Source: Breznakia pachnodae | GTDB lineage: Bacteria; Bacillota_I; Bacilli_A; Erysipelotrichales; Erysipelotrichaceae | Assembly (NCBI RefSeq): GCF_030814225.1 | Contig: NZ_JAUSUR010000003.1 | Coordinates: 186,001 to 250,000 of the forward strand | DNA: 64,000 bases | Direction: 5' to 3' | Shown here: positions 15,351 through 25,874 of the stretch, one piece after another | Layout: the number at the start of each line of letters is the position of its first letter | How positions within the stretch are numbered: position 1 is the first letter of the stretch | Position numbers and translations under genes: made by a program | The notes under the pieces: generated by a model | The model's database searches: none | What the model was told of the DNA's origin: nothing | Seen by the model: the letters and a program-made list of their open reading frames with translations, nothing else

Positions 15351-17201
15351 ATGAAACAAAGAGTAATTAATGCATTTTTTGAAGGACAGTCAATTAACGC
15401 ATATACTTCATTGGGTGCACATCCTCGATTTGAGCAAATCTCTGGAGTGCGTTTTGCACTATATGCACCTGCAGCACAAAGTGTTCAGGTAATAGGTTCG
15501 TTCAATGATTGGAATGGAGAAGGTCATTTCATGGATAAAGTGGATGATCGAGGAATCTGGAGTGTATTTGTGCCAAATGCAAAAGAAGGGGATATGTATA
15601 AATATCGCATTGTTCAGACAGATGGAACATCCGTAGATAAGATGGATCCATATGCTTTCTATAATGAGTTGAGACCAAACACTGCATCAATTGTAGTAAA
15701 TTTGGATTATCAGTGGAGTGATGATGAATGGATGAAGACACGTAATCGTTGTTTTCATAAACCACTGAATATTTATGAAGTTCACTTAGGTGCATGGAAG
15801 CATATAAATGATGAAGCGGTCAATTATCGAAGTATTGCCAGTGAATTGGTTTCCTATGTGAAAGAGATGAAATATACGCATGTAGAGTTTATGCCATTAA
15901 ATGAATATCCTTTCGATGGAAGCTGGGGATATCAGATCAGTGGTTACTTTAGTGTGACATCTCGATATGGGACCCTACAAGATTTAAAATATTTAATAAA
16001 TGAATTACATAAAAATGGAATTGGTGTTATCTTTGATTTTGTACCAGTTCATTTTGTTATGGATAATTATGCACTTCGCAGTTTTGATGGAACACATTTA
16101 TATGAATATCAAAATAACTATGATGCATTCAGTGAATGGGGAACAGCTAACTTTGATTTACACAAAGAAGAAGTACGTAGTTTCTTAATGAGTGCAGCTG
16201 CATATTTAATTAAAGAGTTGCATGGTGATGGATTACGAATGGATGCAATTTCCAATGTAATCTATTGGCAGGGAAATAAGAATCGTGGAGTAAACGAAGG
16301 AGCTCTTACATTTATTAAACGAATGAATTATCTGTTACATCTTAACTTCCCTGAAGTTATGCTGATTGCAGAAGATTCTAGTGACTATCCTGGAGTTACC
16401 AAACCTGTACATGACAATGGTTTAGGTTTTGATTACAAATGGGACCTTGGATGGATGAATGATACGTTATCATATTTAAAGATGGATCCAATCTTTCGTC
16501 AACATAATCACAATAAGATAAACTTTAGTATGGCATACTTCTATGGGGAAAACTTTATACTTCCATTCTCTCATGATGAATCGGTTCATGGAAAAGCTAC
16601 CATCGTTGATAAGATGTGGGGAACCTATGAGCAGAAGTTTGCACAGGCACGTATGTTATATACGTATATGTATACACATCCTGGAAAGAAGTTAAACTTC
16701 ATGGGAAATGAAATTGGTCATTTGCGTGAGTTTGATGAAGATGAACAAATGGATTGGTTCTTACTGGAATATCCAATGCATGATTCGTTTAAACGCTTTA
16801 TGCGAGATTTAAATACAATCTATACAAATGAAAGTGCATTATATAAGGATGACTTTGACTACAATTACTTTGAATGGATTGATGCTGATAATGCGAATGA
16901 AAACTTATTCTCGTTTATTCGTAAAGGTGAAGAAGAAACAATTATTGTTGTACTTAATATGTCACCTAATACATATCATGGTCATCAGTTTGGAGTTCTT
17001 GAAGAAGGCGTGTATAATGAGATATTGAATAGTGAAAAAGATATCTATTCTGGTGTGAATATCGTTAATGAAAAAACGATTGTTGCACAAGAAGGTTTTG
17101 TAGATTACAAACCTTACTATATTACAATTGATGTTGCTCCATTCGCGGGAATCATAATGAAGCATATTAATAAGAATCATAAAAATAGGTATTTCGAATA
17201 G
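15351..17201 (+). CDS. glgB: 1,4-alpha-glucan branching enzyme
   Basis: 616 residues, a short GH13 branching enzyme with one N-terminal CBM48 domain (VIGSFNDWNG, about 48-57). It cuts alpha-1,4 chains and re-joins them as alpha-1,6 branches. The GH13 catalytic set is visible: nucleophile Asp in DGLRMDAIS, acid/base Glu in MLIAEDSS and the third Asp in SHDESVHGK (Ser where most have Val/Glu variants). It lies 8 bases from glgP in an operon. No glgC, glgA or glgX is present in the window. Confidence 0.95.
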   Translation: MKQRVINAFFEGQSINAYTSLGAHPRFEQISGVRFALYAPAAQSVQVIGSFNDWNGEGHFMDKVDDRGIWSVFVPNAKEGDMYKYRIVQTDGTSVDKMDPYAFYNELRPNTASIVVNLDYQWSDDEWMKTRNRCFHKPLNIYEVHLGAWKHINDEAVNYRSIASELVSYVKEMKYTHVEFMPLNEYPFDGSWGYQISGYFSVTSRYGTLQDLKYLINELHKNGIGVIFDFVPVHFVMDNYALRSFDGTHLYEYQNNYDAFSEWGTANFDLHKEEVRSFLMSAAAYLIKELHGDGLRMDAISNVIYWQGNKNRGVNEGALTFIKRMNYLLHLNFPEVMLIAEDSSDYPGVTKPVHDNGLGFDYKWDLGWMNDTLSYLKMDPIFRQHNHNKINFSMAYFYGENFILPFSHDESVHGKATIVDKMWGTYEQKFAQARMLYTYMYTHPGKKLNFMGNEIGHLREFDEDEQMDWFLLEYPMHDSFKRFMRDLNTIYTNESALYKDDFDYNYFEWIDADNANENLFSFIRKGEEETIIVVLNMSPNTYHGHQFGVLEEGVYNEILNSEKDIYSGVNIVNEKTIVAQEGFVDYKPYYITIDVAPFAGIIMKHINKNHKNRYFE

Positions 17202-17209
17202 GAGGACAT

Positions 17210-19615
17210 ATGATTAAGGACTTTACAAAGGAAAATTTTATTCAAGAATATGAAGATAAGATGGTGGAACTTTTTGGGACGTCAGTTGAAATTGCACATC
17301 CTACAGAACAATATTTTGTGTTAGGAGAGATTGTCAGAGAGTATGTGTCACAACACTGGAAAGAAAGTAAAGATGCGAATCACTTAGAACAAAAGAAACA
17401 GATTTATTACTTTTCAATGGAATTCTTAATGGGAAGATTGTTCACAAACAATCTTATGAACCTTGGAATTTATGATGTTGTGAAAGATGGATTAGATGAG
17501 TTTGGTGTTGATATTAACCAAATTGAAGAAATGGAAAGTGATGCAGGATTAGGAAATGGTGGATTAGGTAGACTAGCTGCCTGTTTCTTAGATTCACTTG
17601 CTTCTACGAATTATATTGGACATGGAAACTGTATTCGTTATGAATATGGATTCTTTAAACAACTAATTGTGGATAATAAACAAAAAGAAGTACCTGACTT
17701 ATGGATGAAGTTAGGGAATGTTTGGGAAGTTAAGAAACCAAAACATACTGTTCAAGTTAGTTATGGTGGAAAAATTCACCAATATATTAATGGTAATGGA
17801 AAAGTAAAGATTGAAGTACGTGATGCACAAGTTATTAATGCAGTACCTTACGATGTACCAATTGTTGGTTATGAAACAAAACTTACCAATACACTTCGTC
17901 TTTGGTCAGCAGAACCTGCAGAAGAAGGATTGTATAAAGATCATGAGCAATACATCAAAGATGTAAGAGAAATCTGCAACAGTTTGTATCCAGATGACTC
18001 TACCCAAGAAGGAAAACTATTGCGTATTAAACAACAGTATTTCTTTGTAAGTGCTGGTGTTCATACAATTATTCGTCAGCACTTAAGAAACTATCCTACT
18101 CTTGATAACTTAGCAGATAAAGTAGCGATTCAGTTAAATGATACTCACCCGGTATTGGCGATTCCTGAATTAATGCGTATCTTGCTTGATGATTATGAAT
18201 ATGAATGGGATAAAGCTTGGGAAATAACAGTAAATACAATGGCTTATACAAACCATACGGTATTGGCTGAAGCGCTTGAAAAATGGCCAATTGATTACAT
18301 TCAAGGTTTAGTTCCTAGAGTGTATATGATTATTCAGGAAATTCAAAAACGCTTTGAATATGATATGCAACATAAATACAATCACCCGGATTTTGTATCG
18401 AAATTATCAATATTAAAAGATGGACAGATTCATATGGCACATCTTGCAATTGTTGGTTCTCATAGTGTAAATGGGGTAGCTTCACTTCATACAAAGATTC
18501 TTATTGAAGATGTTATGAAGGATTTTTATTCAATTATGCCAGATAAATTTAATAATAAAACAAATGGGATTACCCATCGTCGTTGGTTGATGTACTCAAA
18601 TCCTCAACTTACTAAGTTGCTTGATGAAACCATTGGTGATAGCTGGAAAAAACATCCGGAAGATTTATCAAAACTAATGGAATATGTAAATGATAAAGAA
18701 GTGAAAGACTCATTCTTACAGGTAAAACAAAGACGTAAGGAAATCTTAGCTGCGTACATTAAGAAAGTATGTAATGTAGATGTAGATGTTCATTCTATCT
18801 TTGATGTTCAGGCGAAACGATTACATGCGTATAAACGCCAGTTATTGAATGTATTACATATTATTTACTTATATCAAAAAATCAAAGAAGATAAAAATTA
18901 TACAATGTATCCAAGAACATTTATCTTTGCAGCAAAAGCAGCACCTTCATATGTGTTTGCTCGTAAGGTAATTAAGTTAATCAACTGCTTGGCAGAGAAA
19001 ATCAATAATGATCCAGATGTATCAAAATATATGAAAGTTGTATTTATTCCAAACTATGGAGTAAGTATTGCGGAAATATTAATGAATGCTGCAGATGTAT
19101 CAGAACAGATTTCAACTGCTGGTAAAGAAGCGAGTGGTACTGGAAACATGAAGTTTATGATGAATGGTGCACTTACACTTGGTACTCTTGATGGGGCAAA
19201 TGTGGAAATCGCTGAAAAGGTTGGTATGGAAAATACCGAAATCTTTGGATTACGTGCAGAAGAAGTTGCTCAATTAAAATATGAAAATGATTATGATGTT
19301 TGGGATATCTACAACAATGATCCAGAAATCAAGAAAGTTGTGGATTCACTTATGAGTGATGAATTCAGTGATATCGATAAAGATTTTGCAACGATTTATG
19401 AAGAGATTCTAAATAAGAATGATGAGTATTTAGTATTAAAAGACTTCTGGGCTTATCATGCTGCTCAACGTGATGTTGAAAGACGTTATGAAAACCGAAG
19501 TGAATGGGCAACCATGTGTTTAAAGAACATTGCTTGTTCAGGATATTTCTCAAGTGATCGTACAATTGAAGAGTATGTTAGAGATATCTGGCATGCGGAA
19601 AAGTTAGATGTATAA
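17210..19615 (+). CDS. glgP: Glycogen/alpha-glucan phosphorylase
   Basis: 801 residues, normal length for GT35 phosphorylases, which release glucose-1-phosphate from alpha-1,4-glucan ends. The N-terminal YYFSMEFLMGRLF, GLGNGGLGRLAACFLDS, the LNDTHPVLAIPELMR segment and the pyridoxal phosphate region EASGTGNMKFMMNGALTLG (with the Schiff-base Lys) are all intact. AGGAGG at 17201 overlaps the glgB stop. With glgB and the mutase at 4.8 kb it forms a route between stored glucan and glucose-6-phosphate. A terminator follows at once. Confidence 0.96.
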   Translation: MIKDFTKENFIQEYEDKMVELFGTSVEIAHPTEQYFVLGEIVREYVSQHWKESKDANHLEQKKQIYYFSMEFLMGRLFTNNLMNLGIYDVVKDGLDEFGVDINQIEEMESDAGLGNGGLGRLAACFLDSLASTNYIGHGNCIRYEYGFFKQLIVDNKQKEVPDLWMKLGNVWEVKKPKHTVQVSYGGKIHQYINGNGKVKIEVRDAQVINAVPYDVPIVGYETKLTNTLRLWSAEPAEEGLYKDHEQYIKDVREICNSLYPDDSTQEGKLLRIKQQYFFVSAGVHTIIRQHLRNYPTLDNLADKVAIQLNDTHPVLAIPELMRILLDDYEYEWDKAWEITVNTMAYTNHTVLAEALEKWPIDYIQGLVPRVYMIIQEIQKRFEYDMQHKYNHPDFVSKLSILKDGQIHMAHLAIVGSHSVNGVASLHTKILIEDVMKDFYSIMPDKFNNKTNGITHRRWLMYSNPQLTKLLDETIGDSWKKHPEDLSKLMEYVNDKEVKDSFLQVKQRRKEILAAYIKKVCNVDVDVHSIFDVQAKRLHAYKRQLLNVLHIIYLYQKIKEDKNYTMYPRTFIFAAKAAPSYVFARKVIKLINCLAEKINNDPDVSKYMKVVFIPNYGVSIAEILMNAADVSEQISTAGKEASGTGNMKFMMNGALTLGTLDGANVEIAEKVGMENTEIFGLRAEEVAQLKYENDYDVWDIYNNDPEIKKVVDSLMSDEFSDIDKDFATIYEEILNKNDEYLVLKDFWAYHAAQRDVERRYENRSEWATMCLKNIACSGYFSSDRTIEEYVRDIWHAEKLDV

Positions 19616-19638
19616 GACTGCAATTGCAGTCTTTTTTC
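19614..19638 (+). terminator. Terminator after glgP
   Basis: A 20-base perfect palindrome (AAGACTGCAATTGCAGTCTT) followed by T-rich sequence, right at the glgP stop. Confidence 0.9.
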
Positions 19639-19816
19639 TTATCTGGATGGTTTCGGACAGATATGCGCCAAAGTTGGAAGTGGATAGTAAAATATAACGA
19701 ATTTTACTAGATTTATAAGCTGAAAAACAAACGAAAGTGAACACTAGGTGAAATTGAGTGTTGATAGTTTTACTCGACTTCCACTTGTGATACAATAAAC
19801 AGGTGAGGTTACAACG

Positions 19817-21319
19817 ATGGATGATAATAAAAAAATAATTAAGGTCGAAAAACATAAGTGGCCAGATGAAATAATGAAAGAAAAGAAAGCAAGAAGACAG
19901 AAACTTCTGATTGTTCTTGCATGTATCCTTTGTTTTGTTGGTGGGATTCTTGTAAGTACAGGATTATCAGGTTCTTCAAGTTCACCAATTGCATCTAGTG
20001 GCAGTAATATAAGTGCAGATGATGCAGATAAATATCAGGAAATATATGATATCTTAAGTACACAATGGTACTTTGGTAAAGATATTGATGATATAGATTC
20101 TTATCTGATGGAAAAGGCAATCAATGGGATTGCAAATGAAAATGAGTCAGATGAGCATACTCAATATATGGAACCAGAATCAGCAAGTTCACTAATGACA
20201 TCACTGTCAGGTTCACTTACTGGAATTGGAATTCAATACTATCAAATGAATGATTCTATTCTGGTAGAAAAAGTATATATTGATTCACCTGCAGAAGAAG
20301 GTGGAATGAAAGAAGGAGATATCATTCTGAAAGTAGATGGAGTAGATATCGCAGATAAAGAAATTGATGAAATAAAAACAATGATTACGGGTGAATCTGG
20401 TACGAAAGTAACAGTACAGGTAAAACGTGGTAGTGATACGATTGATATTGAAATGACAAGAGCGAAAGTTTCGGTTTCAGCTTATGGATATATTCGTGAT
20501 GGTGTTGGGGTATTGGAGTTATCATCATTCTCTGATAATTCAGCGGAAGAAATTCAACGTTACTTAGAAGCATTCGAAGAAAAAGGTGTAAAGAATATTG
20601 TAATTGATCTTCGTGACAATGGTGGTGGATATGTGAATACTGCAATTGATATTGCTGGATTGCTTGTTGGTAGTGACAAAGTAGTATTGTACCAAGAAGA
20701 TAAAGATGGGGAAGTTACGAGTTATACAACAGGTAGTGTAGATAAAACATATGAGTTTGATAATATGTCAATCTTGGTTAATCAAAATACTGCCAGTGCA
20801 TCAGAGTTATTGACGGCAGCATTAAAAGAACATCTTGGTGCATCAGTAGTAGGTGTAACGACTTATGGAAAAGGTACAGTACAGAATTCTGTGACTTTTG
20901 CAGATGACAGTATTTTTAAGTATACGATTGCGGAATGGTTAACGCCATCAAAAGAAAAAATTCATAAGGTTGGTATTACTCCGGATTATGAAGTAAAATT
21001 AGATGATGCAGTCACATATGGATCAACAGGTGATGAAAATTCATATAAAGTAGATTCAGTTGGCTCAGGAGTTGGAGATATGCAGATGTATCTTAGTTTC
21101 TTGGGATATAACGTTGATCGTAAAGATGGTTATTTCTCACAGGCTACACTTGATGCGGTAAAGCAGTTCCAAAAAGATCAAGGTCTGGAAGAGACTGGTG
21201 AGATTACACCAGATTTAGTAAGTAGTGCAATTTCAGCGACAGCTAGAAAATGGCATGATGGAAAAGATACACTGGATACTCAGATGTTAAAAGCATTGGA
21301 GGTAGTGAGTGGAAAATAA
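19817..21319 (+). CDS. S41 C-terminal processing protease with peptidoglycan-binding domain
   Basis: 500 residues. A single N-terminal membrane anchor (about 30-50) is followed by a PDZ domain (about 135-205; [25 protein letters not shown]). The S41 protease core (about 220-390) has the Ser in [13 protein letters not shown] and the Lys in YGKGTVQ, forming the Ser/Lys dyad. A PG_binding_1 domain (about 420-480) ends the protein. This is the CtpA/CtpB layout, a protease acting outside the membrane on wall or signalling proteins. Its last codons overlap uvrB and carry the uvrB ribosome site. Confidence 0.93.
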   Translation: MDDNKKIIKVEKHKWPDEIMKEKKARRQKLLIVLACILCFVGGILVSTGLSGSSSSPIASSGSNISADDADKYQEIYDILSTQWYFGKDIDDIDSYLMEKAINGIANENESDEHTQYMEPESASSLMTSLSGSLTGIGIQYYQMNDSILVEKVYIDSPAEEGGMKEGDIILKVDGVDIADKEIDEIKTMITGESGTKVTVQVKRGSDTIDIEMTRAKVSVSAYGYIRDGVGVLELSSFSDNSAEEIQRYLEAFEEKGVKNIVIDLRDNGGGYVNTAIDIAGLLVGSDKVVLYQEDKDGEVTSYTTGSVDKTYEFDNMSILVNQNTASASELLTAALKEHLGASVVGVTTYGKGTVQNSVTFADDSIFKYTIAEWLTPSKEKIHKVGITPDYEVKLDDAVTYGSTGDENSYKVDSVGSGVGDMQMYLSFLGYNVDRKDGYFSQATLDAVKQFQKDQGLEETGEITPDLVSSAISATARKWHDGKDTLDTQMLKALEVVSGK

Positions 21320-23285
21320 ACTTTTTGATTTAGTTTCAGATTTCAAACCTCAGGGTGATCAGATTAAAGCAATCGAGGAATTAACCACAGGTTTGGAAGA
21401 AGGTAAAAAACAGCAAGTGTTGCTTGGAGCGACAGGGACTGGGAAAACCTTCACGGTATCAAATGTAATAGCCAGAGTAAATAAACCTACTCTGGTTTTT
21501 GTGCATAATAAAACATTAGCTGGACAGCTATATAGTGAGTTTAAGGAATTCTTTCCTAACAACCGAGTAGAATATTTCGTTTCTAACTTTGATTATTATC
21601 AACCAGAAGCATATATTCCAAATAGTGATACGTATATTGATAAGAGTGCAACAACCAACCAGGAGTTGGATATGCTTCGTATGGCGGCGGAAAACAGTGT
21701 GCTGGAACGTAGAGATACAATTATTGTAGCCAGTGTTGCCTGTATCTATGGGGCAAGTAATCCAGAGACGTATCGTAATATGTTCTTTAACTTACGGGTA
21801 AATGAAGTTATTGATCGTAAAGAACTGTTGGGTAAACTAGTCGCTCGTCAATACAAACGTAATGATTTGGATTTACAACGTGGTTGTTTTAGAGTTCGTG
21901 GAGACAGTATTGAAGTTGCATTGGGACATACAGACAGTTATATCTTACGAATTGAAATGTTTGATGATGTGATTGAAAGAATTGTGGAAGTAGATCCATT
22001 AACTGGAAAAGTGTTCCATGCATATCAGGTATATGTAGTATATCCTGCTTCAGGATATGCAACCCCAAAAGATAAGATTGCAAGAGCTTGTCAGACAATT
22101 GAAGCAGAGTTAAAAGATCGTCTGGCATACTTTAAAGAAGAAGATAAATTATTGGAAGCACAGCGTCTTGAACAACGTGCACTGTATGATATGGAAGCAC
22201 TAAGAGAATTTGGTGTCTGTCCAGGGATTGAGAACTACGCTCGCCATATTGATGGTAGAGCACCAGGAGAACGTCCATATACATTGTTTGACTATTTTCC
22301 AGATGACTTCCTTTTAATAGTAGATGAAAGTCATGTTAGTTTACCTCAGGTAAGAGGTATGTACAATGGAGATAGAGCAAGAAAAACAACGCTCGTAGAT
22401 TATGGATTCCGTCTGCCAAGTGCACTGGATAATCGTCCCCTTAAGTTTGAGGAATTTGAATCAATGATTAACCAGGCGATTTTCGTATCAGCAACACCTG
22501 GTGATTATGAGTTAGAGAAAACTAATGGAGAAATCGTAGAACAGATTATTCGTCCTACAGGATTATTAGATCCAGAAGTAGAAATAAGAAAAACGATGGG
22601 TCAGATTGATGATATTGTGGATGAACTCCATGAACAGATTAAACGCAATGAGCGTACATTAATTACAACATTAACCGTACGAATGGCGGAAGAACTTACG
22701 AATCATTTAAAGCAACTGGACTTTAAAGTTGCATGGTTGCACCATGAGGTTACAACCATTGAACGTACGGAAATTATTCGTGAGTTACGTCAGGGTAAAT
22801 ATGATGTTTTAGTAGGAATTAACTTACTTCGTGAAGGGTTAGACCTTCCTGAAGTTTCGTTGATTTGTATCTTAGATGCAGATAAAGAAGGATTCTTACG
22901 TAGTAAACGTTCCTTAGTCCAAATCATTGGACGTGCTGCTCGTAACAGCAATGGTCGCGTTATTATGTATGCAGATGGAATGACGGATTCTATGGTATAT
23001 GCGATAGAAGAAACCAAGCGTCGGCGTGATATCCAGATTGCCTACAACAAGGAACATGGTATTACACCAAAAACAATTATTAAACCAATTCATGAAGCTC
23101 TTCATTCATTAGAAACAAAAGAAATGACGAAGAAGTACATGAGTAAAAAATCAAAAGTAACGAAGAAAGACAAAGAGAAGATGTTGGCGAATATCGAGAA
23201 AGAAATGAAAGAAGCTGCAAAAGTATTAGACTTTGAAAGAGCGGCAGAACTTCGTGACATATTGATGGAGCTTAGAAATGAGTAG
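21309..23285 (+). CDS. uvrB: Excinuclease ABC subunit B
   Basis: 658 residues. UvrB is the damage-verifying helicase-like subunit of nucleotide excision repair. It has Walker A GATGTGKT, the DESH Walker B, the YQPEAYIP beta-hairpin region, helicase motif QIIGRAARN and a C-terminal UvrC-binding segment ([26 protein letters not shown]). The GTG start at 21309 has GGAGG at 21298-21302 and overlaps the protease gene by 11 bases. uvrA, often the next gene, is not here; an MFS gene follows with an 8-base overlap. Confidence 0.97.
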   Translation: MENKLFDLVSDFKPQGDQIKAIEELTTGLEEGKKQQVLLGATGTGKTFTVSNVIARVNKPTLVFVHNKTLAGQLYSEFKEFFPNNRVEYFVSNFDYYQPEAYIPNSDTYIDKSATTNQELDMLRMAAENSVLERRDTIIVASVACIYGASNPETYRNMFFNLRVNEVIDRKELLGKLVARQYKRNDLDLQRGCFRVRGDSIEVALGHTDSYILRIEMFDDVIERIVEVDPLTGKVFHAYQVYVVYPASGYATPKDKIARACQTIEAELKDRLAYFKEEDKLLEAQRLEQRALYDMEALREFGVCPGIENYARHIDGRAPGERPYTLFDYFPDDFLLIVDESHVSLPQVRGMYNGDRARKTTLVDYGFRLPSALDNRPLKFEEFESMINQAIFVSATPGDYELEKTNGEIVEQIIRPTGLLDPEVEIRKTMGQIDDIVDELHEQIKRNERTLITTLTVRMAEELTNHLKQLDFKVAWLHHEVTTIERTEIIRELRQGKYDVLVGINLLREGLDLPEVSLICILDADKEGFLRSKRSLVQIIGRAARNSNGRVIMYADGMTDSMVYAIEETKRRRDIQIAYNKEHGITPKTIIKPIHEALHSLETKEMTKKYMSKKSKVTKKDKEKMLANIEKEMKEAAKVLDFERAAELRDILMELRNE

Positions 23286-24495
23286 TTATATCTCATCGAA
23301 AAAAATGTATATCTTCCTGGCGGTTGTTGCGCTGGAAAGTTTGGCAGCAAACTTTGCCCATCCAATTACCCCGACTTTGATTAAAAATTTAAATTTACCA
23401 GACTATATGTTTGGTGTAGCATTCGCAGGTATGTCATTTACCAATTTCTTATTCTCTCCCTTCTGGGCGAAGATGGTAAATCGTATCAGCAGTCGTCTAA
23501 CGCTTCTTATCTGTTGTTGTGGGTATGGAGTAGGACAACTTATGTTTATGTTATCAACACAACAAGGAACCATTCTGATTGCCAGACTGGTAAGTGGGTT
23601 CTTTGTTGGTGGAGTATTTGTTAGTTTCCTTACCTATGTTATTAATAAAGGTGATCCACAAACTCGAGGAAAATTTCTAGCATTAAGTGCAACATGTACA
23701 ACCGTATTTGGTGCGTTTGGATATCTGATTGGTGGATTTGTAGGAGTGGTATCCATTCCAATTACTTTTATGTTACAGGCAGGAACTTTAATTCTTAGTG
23801 GAATTTTATTTTATATCCTCTTGGAAGATGACAAGAAGCATATAGAAGAACGCTTTAGTTTTAAACGAGATGCGAATCCATTCAAAGCGTTTATTGATTC
23901 CAAACAGTTTATGACAAAGTTATTTGCAGTACTATTCTGTATTGTATTCTTAACATCACTTGCATCTACAACTTATGATCAATGTTTTAATTATTATATT
24001 AAGGATGCCTTTGATTTTAATTCAAGCTATAATGGTACCTTAAAAGCGGTTGTAGGATTTATATCATTACTTGCCAATACAACCATCTGTTTATGGATTA
24101 TGCGTAATACAGATGTTAGAAAATCATTAGTATATATTTTCTTTGGCGCAAGTACATGTTTATTCTTAATCTTCTTATTAGGGGATATTGCACCATTTAT
24201 TTTAGTGAATATAATCTTCTTTGCATTTAATGCAATGTATATTCCACTTGTACAGGATTTATGTGCTAGAAATAGTGATGATTCCAATAGTAGTATGGTT
24301 ATGGGATTCTATAATGCACTAAAAAGTTTAGGAATGGTATGTGGTGGATTATTCGCTGGATTTATTTATGGTGTTGGTCCAAAATTATCGTTCTTATTCG
24401 CTAGTATATTTTTTATGGTAGCATTAATTCTAATGGTGTTTTATCGTAACCGACAAATTGCAAAAGAACGTATAGAGAGTAGTAATCTTTCATAA
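23278..24495 (+). CDS. MFS transporter
   Basis: 405 residues with about twelve membrane helices, the normal size of a major facilitator exporter. The first half has a [25 protein letters not shown] stretch resembling the conserved loop 2-3 motif. The substrate cannot be inferred; drug or metabolite export is the usual role. The ATG overlaps the uvrB stop by 8 bases, so it is translationally coupled to uvrB and belongs to the protease-uvrB-MFS run. Confidence 0.88.
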   Translation: MSSYISSKKMYIFLAVVALESLAANFAHPITPTLIKNLNLPDYMFGVAFAGMSFTNFLFSPFWAKMVNRISSRLTLLICCCGYGVGQLMFMLSTQQGTILIARLVSGFFVGGVFVSFLTYVINKGDPQTRGKFLALSATCTTVFGAFGYLIGGFVGVVSIPITFMLQAGTLILSGILFYILLEDDKKHIEERFSFKRDANPFKAFIDSKQFMTKLFAVLFCIVFLTSLASTTYDQCFNYYIKDAFDFNSSYNGTLKAVVGFISLLANTTICLWIMRNTDVRKSLVYIFFGASTCLFLIFLLGDIAPFILVNIIFFAFNAMYIPLVQDLCARNSDDSNSSMVMGFYNALKSLGMVCGGLFAGFIYGVGPKLSFLFASIFFMVALILMVFYRNRQIAKERIESSNLS

Positions 24496-24517
24496 GATAA
24501 CTATTCTCTTTTATTTT

Positions 24518-24526
24518 TGATATAAT
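24518..24526 (+). promoter_or_regulatory. Extended -10 promoter of the FakA-domain gene
   Basis: TGA-TATAAT with TATAAT at 24521-24526. The start codon follows at 24551 after AAAGGAG. Confidence 0.55.
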
Positions 24527-24550
24527 AGATACATTAAAAGGAGAAATACA

Positions 24551-24802
24551 ATGATCGAATTTAGATATGATACACAGTTATTGATCGAAGGACAGGGATT
24601 GAATGAAGATGCGATCAATGATTATATTACAGAAAATTTTGAAGGAGACAGTTTGCTGGCAGTGGGAGATGATGAACTTATTAAAATTCACTTCCACACC
24701 AACAGACCATGGGAAATATTAGAATATTGTGCTACATTAGGAGAAATTTATGATATCGTAGTAGAAGATATGGACCGCCAATCAAGAGGATTAAAGGGGT
24801 AA
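24551..24802 (+). CDS. Stand-alone FakA/YloV C-terminal-like domain
   Basis: 83 residues. The sequence EFRYDTQLLIEG, then ENFEGDSLLAVGDDELIKIHFHTNRPWEILEYCATLGEI and VEDM..QS matches the C-terminal domain of the fatty acid kinase subunit FakA (YloV, PF13684), which normally follows DAK kinase domains in a protein of about 550 residues. Here it has its own promoter and ribosome site and no kinase part. It may be a regulator or binding partner of a kinase encoded elsewhere, or a relic. The conserved VGDDELIKIHFHT core argues for selection. Confidence 0.75.
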   Translation: MIEFRYDTQLLIEGQGLNEDAINDYITENFEGDSLLAVGDDELIKIHFHTNRPWEILEYCATLGEIYDIVVEDMDRQSRGLKG

Positions 24803-24819
24803 ACAAGTGCTTACTTTTT

Positions 24820-24868
24820 TTGTTCGTTTATGTTCCTTTTATGATGTGATTGGAACATAAACGAACAA
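24820..24868 (+). repeat. 17-base perfect inverted repeat with 15-base loop
   Basis: TTGTTCGTTTATGTTCC (24820-24836) and its exact reverse complement (24852-24868). The left arm is preceded by a T-run; the right arm is followed by ATTTTC. It may be a terminator of the FakA-domain gene, but its length and large loop are unlike the other terminators here. Confidence 0.8.
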
Positions 24869-24874
24869 TTTTCA

Positions 24875-24923
24875 ATAAAAACTAGGACTTAAGAATAATG
24901 AAATCTTAAGTCCTAGTTTTTAT
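24875..24923 (+). terminator. Bidirectional terminator, 20-base perfect stem
   Basis: Arms 24875-24894 and 24904-24923 are perfect reverse complements around a 9-base loop, with A-run before and T-run after. It ends the minus-strand HAD gene whose stop is at 24920-24922. Confidence 0.9.
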
Positions 24924-25756
24924 ATTAACTTTAATTCTTGAAATGCATACTGCATTCCATCTTCGAGAATATGTTTCGTCACAAAATCTGCAACTTCCTT
25001 TAGTTGATGAACTCCATTTCCCATAGCGATTCCAATGTCACAATGTTGAACCATTTCTAAGTCATTCAGACTATCACCAATTGCAATCGATTGACTTTTA
25101 TCAGCACCATAATAATCTAATACCTGATCACTTCCACTTGCTTTAGATACAAATTTGTCATATACTTCACCACCATAGAAATCACTTTCATTTTCTGCCT
25201 GTAACACATGGTGGTAATCGTCTTTTATCTTTTCACCAAACGCCTGTAGTGTAGGTAATGACTGAGAGAAGATTGATAGTTTCGCAATTTGATGTTTCGA
25301 ATCAAAATCATATTCATCAATTTTTCTTGTGCCTATTTCTCTTATATATGCTTCGGTTTTTAAGTGGTCTCGATCATTTTCATCAAAGAAGAAACCAGAG
25401 AAAAGTTTGTAGCATCCATCAGTTAGGAAGCACTTTTCTACACCTTCCAATTTATAATCAATTCCCATATCGTTCATTAATTGTACAGTTTGTTTTAAGG
25501 TTGTCATCTCTAATGGTCTTATGTCTATAAGTTTATTTTCAACTTCAACTACTGCACCACAAGAAGAGATATAACCATCAAAGCCAATTTCTCTAATTTC
25601 TTTATCAATCTCACAATGAGCTCTTCCGGTGCAAATAAATACTTTATGTCCAATATTCTGTGCCTGTTTAATTGCGTTAATTGCAGACTGTGGCGTTCCC
25701 TGTCCATGATGGAATAGTGTTCCATCAACGTCTATAAAAATAAATTTCTGATTCAT
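24920..25756 (-). CDS. Cof-type HAD hydrolase
   Basis: 278 residues from the ATG at 25756, which has AGGGGG five bases upstream; the upstream start at 25789 has none. HAD motif I FIFIDVDGTL (nucleophile Asp), motif II ICTGRAH, a Lys in the C-terminal part and motif IV IAIGDSLNDLEMVQHCDIGIAMGNG are all present. The C2B cap lies between motifs II and III. These enzymes dephosphorylate sugar phosphates or flavin-type substrates; specificity is not readable. Single-gene unit. Confidence 0.9.
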   Translation of the reverse strand: MNQKFIFIDVDGTLFHHGQGTPQSAINAIKQAQNIGHKVFICTGRAHCEIDKEIREIGFDGYISSCGAVVEVENKLIDIRPLEMTTLKQTVQLMNDMGIDYKLEGVEKCFLTDGCYKLFSGFFFDENDRDHLKTEAYIREIGTRKIDEYDFDSKHQIAKLSIFSQSLPTLQAFGEKIKDDYHHVLQAENESDFYGGEVYDKFVSKASGSDQVLDYYGADKSQSIAIGDSLNDLEMVQHCDIGIAMGNGVHQLKEVADFVTKHILEDGMQYAFQELKLI

Positions 25757-25874
25757 ATGTCCCCCTACTTTACTAAAAAATAATATCAACCTGAGTAAAA
25801 CTCAAGTTGATGATTGAAATATTTGCTATTACTATAATTGTAATCGTAATCTTAATTTCTTTCAATAATTATTG

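Noticed and set aside
19738-19778. Third ECF-type promoter before the S41 protease gene
   Set aside because: TGAAC and CGACT both occur, but the spacing is about 33 bases instead of 17.
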